From UBA11524 sp045132495 (GTDB lineage: Bacteria > Bacillota > Clostridia > Christensenellales > Aristaeellaceae), in NCBI GenBank assembly GCA_045132495.1, contig JBGUSK010000077.1, forward strand, positions 1-13,939: DNA of 13,939 bases. The letters are read 5' to 3'. The notes below the pieces were generated by a model that saw nothing but the letters and a program-made list of their open reading frames with translations, had not been told where the DNA came from and made no database searches. Each line of letters opens with the position of its first letter. Position 1 is the first letter of the stretch. Both the position numbers and the translations under genes were made by a program. Of this stretch, positions 7,209-13,224 are shown one piece after another.

Positions 7209-7263
7209 CCTTCCCCGTTTACGGGGAAGGTGGCAGTCCGCTCGCGGACTGACGGATGAGGCC
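7209..7263 (+). repeat. Family B palindromic repeat
   Basis: Hairpin 1 CCTTCCCC-GTTTA-CGGGGAAGG, spacer TGG, hairpin 2 CAGTCCG-CTCG-CGGACTG (7234-7251), then ACGGATGAGGC. The right end lies within two bases of the TPR gene stop codon. A related inverted pair lies at 12618-12752. No T-run on either strand, so not a standard terminator. Confidence 0.8.
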
Positions 7264-7264
7264 G

Positions 7265-8095
7265 TTACCCCCTCTTCAGCCACTCCAGTTCCGCCTGAAT
7301 GCCTGCCTTGTCCATGTAGTTCAGCGGAGAGAACCGCCCCTCCATGGCAGTCTCCAGTTTCTCGATGGCAGCGTCCTTGTCGCCGTTTTCGATATCATAG
7401 CGGCTGAGGAAGAACAGGGTGTCGATCTGGTTGGGCTTTTCCTCCAGTGCCTTTTCGAACCACTCCTTCGCGGCTGCCTTGTCGCCCAGCACGCGATAGA
7501 GGAACTGGCCCTTGTTGTCCAGGCACACGGGGTCCTCATCGTCATAATCAAGGGATTTGTCGATCAGCGCACGGGCCTTCTCGATCTTTGCAGCCCACTG
7601 CTCATCAATGATCGCCTGCTTTTCCTCCACCGTGAGACCCTCGCCGGGCACCGGGTCGGAAAACTCATGGGGGCCGGGCACCATCACCACGGTGGATTCA
7701 TCCGCCACAGGCTTACCCTGCGCCAGCTGCTCGACGTACAGGTAGCCCAGCGTCTGGTAGGTCAGGCCGATGGGGGTGCGGTTGTGCTGCTTCTCCAGCA
7801 GCGCGACGCCCTTGTCCAGCTGACCGGTCTTGGCGCAGCAGGCGGCGTAGTCCACAAAGAGCTGGCTCTTGCGGTCGGGGGTGAGGTCAGGCGCCTTCTG
7901 CGTCTTGATGAGAAGCTCCATCGCCGCTTCGTAGCTGCCCTCACGGATCAGCAGCAGCGAATACGCCAGCAGCGGACGCGCCTCCATCAATCCGCCCGCA
8001 ACGGCCTCCTGATACAGCTGCTTTGCCTTTGCCAATTCGCCCTTGTTGTGGGCGCGCAAGGCCTGATTGCCCTTCCAGCTTGCCATGAATCCCAT
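7265..8095 (-). CDS. Tetratricopeptide-repeat protein
   Basis: 276-residue soluble protein made largely of TPR-like helix pairs, for example about residues 5-35 (WKGNQALRAHNKGELAKAKQ), EARPLLAYSLLLIREGSYEA, VDYAACCAKTGQLDKGVALL, and near the end DNKGQFLYRVLGDKAAAKEW and LFFLSRYDIENGDKDAAIEK. There is no signal peptide, membrane segment or catalytic motif, so it is probably a cytoplasmic scaffold or adaptor. A GTG start at 8122 overlapping the mrfB stop is possible, but AAAGGAG lies nine bases before the ATG at 8095, which is preferred. Its start is 23 bases after mrfB, so the two are almost certainly cotranscribed. A role with MrfB, which also ends in TPR-like helices, is only inference. Confidence 0.85.
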   Translation of the reverse strand: MGFMASWKGNQALRAHNKGELAKAKQLYQEAVAGGLMEARPLLAYSLLLIREGSYEAAMELLIKTQKAPDLTPDRKSQLFVDYAACCAKTGQLDKGVALLEKQHNRTPIGLTYQTLGYLYVEQLAQGKPVADESTVVMVPGPHEFSDPVPGEGLTVEEKQAIIDEQWAAKIEKARALIDKSLDYDDEDPVCLDNKGQFLYRVLGDKAAAKEWFEKALEEKPNQIDTLFFLSRYDIENGDKDAAIEKLETAMEGRFSPLNYMDKAGIQAELEWLKRG

Positions 8096-8118
8096 AATCA
8101 ATAACTCCTTTGGATGTT

Positions 8119-9270
8119 TCACTCATTCTTACGAACGCCAGCTTTGCGTTTAAGGCGCTCATACCGATATTGTAACGCATTTCGCTCGTCTTGTACAGCA
8201 GAATCTTCAAATAAAGTTGGCTCGGCGAGGCGGATGAGCGCCTGCCTGACCACGTTCAGCGCAGCGTCGTAGTCCTTTTCGGCGTGCTCGTAATGCTTGG
8301 CGAGCTCCACATACGGGGCAATTCCGCCTTCCCTCCGGCGGATCATCTCCTGCCAGATGCGCACCGCCTCTCCCCTTTCGCCGGATCTGCGGTAGCTTGA
8401 CGCCAGGCGGCTCTGGGACGCCGCATGCATCGCGCCGCCCGCCAGCTGGTAGCACCTGCGAGCCTCCTCCGTATGGCGGAAACGATCCAGCGCCACGCCC
8501 ATCGAGTACACATCCTCGTCAAAGCGCAGCTGCTCAGGGTTTTCGTACATGCGGCACATGTGGCACAGCAGGTTTTGCAAACTGACGATGTCCTGCTCGT
8601 TGTGGTCGAGCACATCGTCCAGGAGGGAGAAATCGCCGGTCTTCAGGTAGGAGAAAAACCTTTCCGGCACCTGCGCACCGGGGAGATCGTCCACGCGGGG
8701 GATACCCAGCAGCGCTTCTTCCAGGTTGGTGAGGTTGCACCTTTGCAGCCGCAGCTTCCACACGCGACGGGCGATGTGCAAAAGGTCAATATGGGGTTTG
8801 TCGAGGCAATCGGTGCGGATGCGGTTCATAATGAAGCGATTTTTCAGCAGCGGCAGATCGAAGGTTTTGCCGTTGAAGGTACACACCACGTCGAATTTTT
8901 CCGCCACGCGGACGATCTCCTCCAGCAGGAAGCGCTCCTCAGGGTAATCCCGCATGACCAGTTGCCGCACGTGGAAGGTATCGCCCGTCTGCCAGCCCAA
9001 TCCGACCTCGAAGGCAACGGTGCCCGCGCCCATCAGGCCGGTGGTTTCGGTATCCAGGTAGAGGATGTGCTCAGCGGCGAAATTCTCCGGCATGTCGTCG
9101 CCCTGCATGAGCATGACGGTTTCCCGACAGATGGGGTACGCGGCGGCCGTGTGGGTGGATTCGGTGCGCCAGCAGTCAGTGAAGGCAGGACGCGCTTCGG
9201 GAGCGGTAGGCTGAACGGTGACTTTGACTTTGGGCTTTTCGATGGCCTTGAGCTTGTCGCGAAGGTTCAT
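8119..9270 (-). CDS. mrfB: DEDDh 3'-5' exonuclease, YprB/MrfB family
   Basis: 383-residue RNase H-fold exonuclease. In B. subtilis, MrfB works with helicase MrfA in a UvrABC-independent pathway that repairs mitomycin C damage. Motifs visible: LYLDTETTG (Asp73, Glu75), TFNGKTFDLP (Asp138) and DHNEQDIVSL (His223, Asp227), a complete DEDDh set with family spacing. After about residue 240 come TPR-like helices (RFRHTEEARRCYQLAGGAMH; YVELAKHYEHAEKDYDAALN). AAAGGAGG lies eight bases before the ATG. The gene is followed closely by the TPR gene and separated from mrfA by a repeat array and a DUF559 gene. No promoter is seen directly upstream, so expression probably comes by readthrough from mrfA. Confidence 0.92.
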   Translation of the reverse strand: MNLRDKLKAIEKPKVKVTVQPTAPEARPAFTDCWRTESTHTAAAYPICRETVMLMQGDDMPENFAAEHILYLDTETTGLMGAGTVAFEVGLGWQTGDTFHVRQLVMRDYPEERFLLEEIVRVAEKFDVVCTFNGKTFDLPLLKNRFIMNRIRTDCLDKPHIDLLHIARRVWKLRLQRCNLTNLEEALLGIPRVDDLPGAQVPERFFSYLKTGDFSLLDDVLDHNEQDIVSLQNLLCHMCRMYENPEQLRFDEDVYSMGVALDRFRHTEEARRCYQLAGGAMHAASQSRLASSYRRSGERGEAVRIWQEMIRRREGGIAPYVELAKHYEHAEKDYDAALNVVRQALIRLAEPTLFEDSAVQDERNALQYRYERLKRKAGVRKNE

Positions 9271-9297
9271 GGTGCGTCCCTCCTTTCTCCGTTTCCT

Positions 9298-9505
9298 AAG
9301 GCTCCCCCTTGGGGGGAGCTGTCAGCCGCTTGCGGATGACTGAGGGGGTCTCCCCCTTGGGGGGAGCTGTCAGCCGCTTGCGGATGACTGAGGGGGTCTC
9401 CCCCTTGGGGGGAGCTGTCAGCCGTTTGCGGATGACTGAGGGGGTCTCTCCCCCTTGGGGGAAGCTGTCAGCCGCTTGCGGATGACTGAGGGGGTCTCTC
9501 CCCCG
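9298..9505 (+). repeat. Tandem array of four family A units (48-50 bp period)
   Basis: CTCCCCC begins at 9302, 9350, 9398 and 9448, giving periods of 48, 48 and 50, with a partial fifth head at about 9498. Each unit has hairpin 1 (CTCCCCC/GGGGGAG), hairpin 2 built on CCGC-TT-GCGG inside GTCA/TGAC, and tail GAGGGGGT. Units are near identical; unit 3 has CCGTTTGCGG and unit 4 GGGGGAAGC. The array separates mrfB from the DUF559 gene and overlaps the last dozen or so codons of the latter. Confidence 0.9.
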
Positions 9506-9881
9506 GCATCTGTGAGATCAATTTAATCCTTGCCTCAGTAACATGGCAGATCTGATTGCATACCGCCTCAAACTGCGTATCAATCTCCCGATTGGTAAAA
9601 CGCAGCACTTGGATGCCGTAGTTTTCAAAGATCGCGCTGCGATCCTGATCGTAGGCCATTCCCTGCGGGGTAAAATGCTGCGATCCATCAATTTCAATCA
9701 CCAGCAGAGCCGCGGAACAGTAGAAATCCGCAATAAACGACTCAATCACTCGTTGACGGCGAAACTGGACAGGATAACCCCTGAGAAAGTCATACCACAG
9801 GTGTCGCTCCTGCGGAGTCATTTCCTTTCTCAATTCACGAGCGCGGGGCGTCATTTGCGGGTTCTTAGGGACAAATGTCAT
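9468..9881 (-). CDS. DUF559 endonuclease-domain protein (Vsr-like PD-(D/E)XK fold)
   Basis: 137-residue predicted nuclease of the DUF559 family, related to very-short-patch-repair endonucleases. Visible motifs: MTPQERHLWYDFLR with Glu25, FRRQRVIESFIADFYC with Asp52, LLVIEIDGSQH with Glu63 and Asp65, then RSAIFENYGIQVLRFTN, the usual family C-terminal strand. GGAGGTG lies about six bases before the ATG, right beside a degenerate family A repeat. The last dozen or so residues (MPGERPPQSSASG) are encoded by the tandem repeat array, so the natural end of the protein was probably extended or replaced by repeat DNA. It lies between mrfA and mrfB in the same orientation. Substrate is unknown; repeat mobilisation and DNA repair are both possible. 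Confidence 0.88.
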   Translation of the reverse strand: MTFVPKNPQMTPRARELRKEMTPQERHLWYDFLRGYPVQFRRQRVIESFIADFYCSAALLVIEIDGSQHFTPQGMAYDQDRSAIFENYGIQVLRFTNREIDTQFEAVCNQICHVTEARIKLISQMPGERPPQSSASG

Positions 9882-9889
9882 GTGCGCAC

Positions 9890-10184
9890 CTCCAAAGGCT
9901 CCCCTTGGGGACAGCTGGCATCCGCAGATGCGCTTCTCCCCCTGTCGAAGGACTTAAGGGTCACTGATTGCATAGCTGCCGGAGAGACCCCCTCACCCGC
10001 TCCCGCGGGAGCTCCCCCCAAGGGGGAGCCTTTTGTTGTGTGTCTTTTGCGGTTCCCCCTTGGGGACAAATTGAGGCTCCCCCTTGGGGGGAGCTGTCCC
10101 GTGAGGGACTGAGGGGGTATTCTGCGGGCAGCGAGAGCCGCCCTCAGATTGCTTCGCATCCAGCTCCCTCCAAGGGTGAGCCTT
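9890..10184 (+). repeat. Cluster of degenerate and inverted family A repeats
   Basis: This roughly 300-base gap between mrfA and the DUF559 gene is built of family A derivatives, with no other gene seen. It holds a degenerate plus-oriented copy (about 9892-9950, hairpin 2 GCATC-CGCA-GATGC); an inverted copy (9981-10034, hairpin 2 GCTCCCGCGGGAGC); a fragment GGTTCCCCCTTGGGGAC (about 10051-10067); a plus copy (10074-10121, hairpin 2 GTCCC-GTGA-GGGAC); and a worn inverted copy (about 10160-10184) five bases from the mrfA stop codon. The differing second hairpins mean these are not simple tandem copies of one unit. Confidence 0.8.
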
Positions 10185-10188
10185 TGGG

Positions 10189-12459
10189 TTACTTTACCAG
10201 CGCCGTCAGCAGCTCCCACGCTGTGCGCTTGCCATTCATGCCGATCTCCCCCATGGGGCCTGCACAGCTGGGGCATCCAAACGGACAGGAGCAATCATTC
10301 ACGATTTGCAGCGCCTGCTCCAGCAGCAGCTGCTGCATCCCATAGGCCTTGTGGCTCAGGCCCACGCCGCCCGGGCAGTTGTCATACAGAAAGATCGTCG
10401 GCTTGTTGGTGATCGGCGACTTCACCTGATACAGCACCGCCACGTCCTGGGGCGCGCACATCAGGGACAGCGGCGCCACGATCCGCAGCAGATTCGTTAC
10501 GCCCAGCATGCCGTTTTTCAGCGTGTCGGAATCGTACTTCGCCGCCAGCTCGTCCGGCAGCGTCCACCACATCGCGGTGGTATGCATGTCCGTTTCCGGC
10601 AGGCGGACGTGGCCGAAGCCCAGCGTTTCGTGGGTGTCAAACTTGATTTTCTTGAACATCGTCACCAGCGTGGACACGCGGACTTCGCCCAGCCCGCGAT
10701 GAACGCCATTGCGCTCATCCTCCCGTTCGATGTCCAGCAGGGACAGCGTGACATTGAGGTCGGCATCGGTGTAATAGCCCGTGTCCACCCGGCGGATGAA
10801 CGCCTTGCACGCGTCGAAATCCAGCTTCTCCACCTGGTACTGCTGGGCCTCGTGCATGTAGATGGCATTCTCGTGCAGCAGCATCGGCACGGTGAAGCGG
10901 TCCATTTCGCCGATGACGCGGTGCTTCTGCGGATTGGAGATGTCAATGATCATGAAGTTTTCTTCCGCCGAGGCAGAGCGCAGGCTGATTTCGCTCGCCG
11001 GGAAGTCCTCCGCCGACCAGTGATAACGCCCGTCCACATGGCGGACGATATTGGCGTCCGTGAGGTACTCCAGCAGTTCGGGGGTGCCGGGGGCGTTGCC
11101 GAAGGCGTCGCCGTCCTCAAAGGGCAGCTCGAAGGCCGCGCACTTGAAATGGCTGAGCAGGATGTACAGGTTATCGGGATTCAGCAGCGCGTTTTCCGGG
11201 CTTTGGCGGAGGAAATAATCCGGGTGGCTGACGATGTACTGGTCGATCGCCGCGGAAGAGGCGACGTAGAACACGATGCTCGTTCCCTTGCGGCGGCCAG
11301 CGCGGCCCGCCTGCTGCCATGCAGAGGCGATCGTCCCCGGATAGCCGCAGAGCACGCACGCATCCAGCGCGCCGATGTCAATGCCCAGCTCCAGCGCATT
11401 GGTGGACACCACTGCGTCGATGCTGCCTGCGCGAAGACCACGCTCGATCTCGCGGCGCTCGGTGGGGAGGTATCCGCCGCGATATCCGCGCACCCGTCCG
11501 GCGTTGCCCAAGGGGTCGCGGACAAGATCCTTCAGGTACTTCGTCAGCACCTCCACCGTCAGCCGCGAGCGGGCGAAGGTGATGGTCTGGATGCCGTTCT
11601 TCAGCAGCATGGAGGCGATATTCCGCGTCTCCGGGATCACTCCGCGCCGGATGCCCAACTGGCGGTTCACCACCGGCGGATTGTAGAACACGAAATGCCG
11701 CGCTCCCATGGGCGCGCCGTTGTCGTCCACCATTTCGACCGGCCGCCCGATGAGGGTTTCCGCCAACTCCTGCGGGTTGGCGATGGTCGCCGAGCACAGG
11801 ATGAATTGCGGCTTGCTGCCATAGAAATTGCACAGGCGGATGAGCCTGCGCAGGACATTCGCCAGATTCGAGCCAAACACGCCGCGGTAGGTGTGGATCT
11901 CGTCGATGACGATGTAGCGCAGGTTCTCGAACAGCTTGACCCACTTGGTGTGATGGGGCAGGATGCCGGAGTGCAGCATGTCAGGATTGGTGACCACGAT
12001 GTGTCCCGCCTGGCGCACGGCCTTGCGCGCCGCGCCGGGGGTGTCGCCGTCGTAGGTGTAAGTTTTGATGTCCACGCCCATCATTTCGATCAGCTCGTAG
12101 AGCTCGCTGACCTGATCGGCACTCAGCGCCTTGGTCGGGAACAGGTACAGCGCGCGGGCGTCCTCGTTCTGCAAAATGGCGGACAGCACAGGCAGGTTGT
12201 AGCACATGGTTTTGCCGGAAGCCGTCGGGGTCACGACCACCACGTCCTGCCCTTCCAGCACAGACTTCACCGCGTGGGCCTGATGGGTATACAGCTGATG
12301 AATCCCCCGCTTTTGCAGCACGGGAATCAGCCGCTGATCCAACGCCTCCGGGAAAGCGGCATACTGCGCCTCGCGGGGCGGAATGGTTTCCCAGCGGACG
12401 ACGTTGCGCATAAACAGCGGGTCGGATTTGAGCTGCTGGGTAAGCTGGTCTACATTCAT
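10189..12459 (-). CDS. mrfA: DEAD/DEAH-box helicase with C-terminal Cys4 (DUF1998-type) domain, YprA/MrfA family
   Basis: 756-residue 3'-5' DNA helicase. The B. subtilis homologue acts with MrfB in mitomycin C adduct repair independent of UvrABC. Core motifs: Walker A TPTASGKT (77-84), LYLFPTKALSADQ, TNPDMLH, DEIH (186-189), SAT (223-225), ALELGIDIG and QQAGRAGRR (motif VI). The C-terminal third holds the DUF1998-type region, with DNCPGGVGLS and a zinc-binding cysteine cluster Cys723, Cys725, Cys729, Cys732 (DCSCPFGCPSCAGP). An upstream in-frame extension of 17 residues is possible, but AAAGGCGG lies seven bases before the ATG at 12459, which fits family starts. A promoter lies at 12547-12575. 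The stop codon abuts the family A cluster, and the DUF559 gene separates it from mrfB. Confidence 0.95.
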   Translation of the reverse strand: MNVDQLTQQLKSDPLFMRNVVRWETIPPREAQYAAFPEALDQRLIPVLQKRGIHQLYTHQAHAVKSVLEGQDVVVVTPTASGKTMCYNLPVLSAILQNEDARALYLFPTKALSADQVSELYELIEMMGVDIKTYTYDGDTPGAARKAVRQAGHIVVTNPDMLHSGILPHHTKWVKLFENLRYIVIDEIHTYRGVFGSNLANVLRRLIRLCNFYGSKPQFILCSATIANPQELAETLIGRPVEMVDDNGAPMGARHFVFYNPPVVNRQLGIRRGVIPETRNIASMLLKNGIQTITFARSRLTVEVLTKYLKDLVRDPLGNAGRVRGYRGGYLPTERREIERGLRAGSIDAVVSTNALELGIDIGALDACVLCGYPGTIASAWQQAGRAGRRKGTSIVFYVASSAAIDQYIVSHPDYFLRQSPENALLNPDNLYILLSHFKCAAFELPFEDGDAFGNAPGTPELLEYLTDANIVRHVDGRYHWSAEDFPASEISLRSASAEENFMIIDISNPQKHRVIGEMDRFTVPMLLHENAIYMHEAQQYQVEKLDFDACKAFIRRVDTGYYTDADLNVTLSLLDIEREDERNGVHRGLGEVRVSTLVTMFKKIKFDTHETLGFGHVRLPETDMHTTAMWWTLPDELAAKYDSDTLKNGMLGVTNLLRIVAPLSLMCAPQDVAVLYQVKSPITNKPTIFLYDNCPGGVGLSHKAYGMQQLLLEQALQIVNDCSCPFGCPSCAGPMGEIGMNGKRTAWELLTALVK

Positions 12460-12500
12460 GGCGGAGCCGCCTTTCGTGGTAATCATGTTATCCGGGGAAC

Positions 12501-12519
12501 GGGCGACCAATGGTCGCCC
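12501..12519. repeat. Palindrome in the mrfA leader
   Basis: GGGCGACC-AAT-GGTCGCCC, a perfect 8-bp stem with a 3-base loop, lies between the mrfA promoter and its start codon (about 40 bases before the ATG). In RNA it would be a stable leader hairpin. No T-run follows on the minus strand, so it is not a terminator. It may be a third dispersed palindrome family or a local regulatory hairpin. Confidence 0.6.
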
Positions 12520-12546
12520 CTACGGCGCAATCGAGATGTTGCCTAC

Positions 12547-12575
12547 ATTATACCGCATGGATGTTCCCTTGTAAA
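12547..12575 (-). promoter_or_regulatory. Promoter of the mrfA transcription unit
   Basis: On the minus strand TTTACA (12570-12575), a 17-base spacer and a perfect TATAAT (12547-12552). Predicted start near 12540, giving a leader of about 80 bases with the palindrome at 12501-12519. No convincing promoter was seen closer to the downstream genes, so it may drive the whole mrfA-to-mfd series. Confidence 0.8.
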
Positions 12576-12617
12576 GGCGAACGCTCCATGTTATTGGCAG
12601 GAAATTGATGCAGAACA

Positions 12618-12752
12618 GCCTCATCCGTCTGCGAACAAGTTCGCTGCCACCTTCCCCTCTTGCAGGGAAAGTCTTAAGTGCGTCGCACCAGCTAAAACCT
12701 TCCCCGTTCACGGGGAAGGTGGATTCGGACGCAGTCCGAAGACGGATGAGGC
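12618..12752. mobile_element. Family B inverted pair, MITE-like 135-bp element
   Basis: Two family B repeats in divergent orientation form one unit whose ends are perfect 12-base inverted repeats: GCCTCATCCGTC (12618-12629) and GACGGATGAGGC (12741-12752). The left copy read on the minus strand has a worn hairpin 1 and hairpin 2 GCGAAC-TTG-TTCGC. The right copy has CCTTCCCC-GTTCA-CGGGGAAGG and TTCGGAC-GCA-GTCCGAA. It encodes nothing and lies between the rpmB terminator and the mrfA promoter; with these it fills the roughly 385-base gap. No target-site duplication was identified by eye. Confidence 0.65.
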
Positions 12753-12763
12753 CGCAGCCTGGC

Positions 12764-12798
12764 AAAAAAAAACCCCCGATTGTCGCACAACAATCGGG
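12764..12798 (-). terminator. Intrinsic terminator of rpmB
   Basis: On the minus strand CCCGATTGT, loop TGTGCG, ACAATCGGG: a perfect 9-bp stem, then GG and nine T residues (A-run 12764-12772 on the plus strand). It ends the rpmB message about 45 bases past the stop codon and insulates mrfA. Confidence 0.92.
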
Positions 12799-12844
12799 AG
12801 TCATGATGCATCCTCTGCCAAGAGTGGCGCAACCGGCGAACCGA

Positions 12845-13057
12845 TTACGCTTCCTTGCGGGTACGGGGGAGCGCACGAGTGACGTTGCCGCTGCGCAGGC
12901 AGCTGGTGCAGACGTTCATACGCTTCGCAGTGCCGTTGACCACAACGCGGACATTCTGAACATTGGGAGCCCAGATGCGGTTGGTCTTACGGTTGGAGTG
13001 GCTGACGTTGTGACCGTTCAGCGTACCCTTGCCGCAAACTTCGCAATACTTACCCAT
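12845..13057 (-). CDS. rpmB: Large ribosomal subunit protein bL28
   Basis: 70-residue basic ribosomal protein of the 50S subunit. MGKYCEVCGKG and the core GHNVSHSNRKTNRIWAPNVQ are diagnostic. Four cysteines, Cys5, Cys8, Cys50 and Cys53, form two CxxC knuckles, so this is the zinc-binding (C+) form. Bacteria that also carry a cysteine-free paralogue often repress it through Zur under zinc sufficiency; no second copy is in this window. The frame extends ten codons upstream, but AAGGAGGTGG just before MGKYC fixes the start at 13057. Single-gene unit with its own promoter and terminator. Confidence 0.98.
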   Translation of the reverse strand: MGKYCEVCGKGTLNGHNVSHSNRKTNRIWAPNVQNVRVVVNGTAKRMNVCTSCLRSGNVTRALPRTRKEA

Positions 13058-13103
13058 GGAAATCCACCTCCTTGTTGGAGTATGCACACATCAAAGCCTT
13101 GCT

Positions 13104-13132
13104 ATTGTACCACACATTTCAGCGGAATGCAA
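13104..13132 (-). promoter_or_regulatory. Promoter of rpmB
   Basis: On the minus strand TTGCAT (13127-13132), a 17-base spacer and TACAAT (13104-13109). Predicted start near 13097, leader of about 40 bases. Confidence 0.8.
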
Positions 13133-13175
13133 GGGGCAAAAGCGTCTTTTTCCCGGATTTTGCAGGGATTTTTGC

Positions 13176-13200
13176 AAAAAGAGACAGGCAGACAGCCTGT
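13176..13200 (-). terminator. Intrinsic terminator of the LCP gene
   Basis: On the minus strand ACAGGC-TGTCT-GCCTGT followed by CTCTTTTT; it begins about 24 bases after the stop codon. The 6-bp stem is modest but well placed. Confidence 0.7.
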
Positions 13201-13224
13201 GCCATCCGCCTGTTTCCGTCCGGA

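Noticed and set aside
7119..7283. N-terminal extension of Pth by 55 residues
   Set aside because: The extension is translated from the family B repeat and leader, while METYIVVGLGNPG is the normal start of the family and has its own ribosome binding site.
8096..8122. GTG start of the TPR gene overlapping the mrfB stop codon
   Set aside because: A clear AAAGGAG lies nine bases before the ATG at 8095, whereas the GTG at 8122 has no ribosome binding site in front of it.
9298..9505. CRISPR array
   Set aside because: Units are directly abutting with no unique spacers between them, and each unit is itself two hairpins; there are no cas genes in the window.
10306..12882. Open frame of 858 codons on the plus strand opposite mrfA
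   Set aside because: Antisense shadow of mrfA with the same His/Gln/Arg-rich composition and no domain; it also runs through the mrfA promoter and the rpmB terminator.
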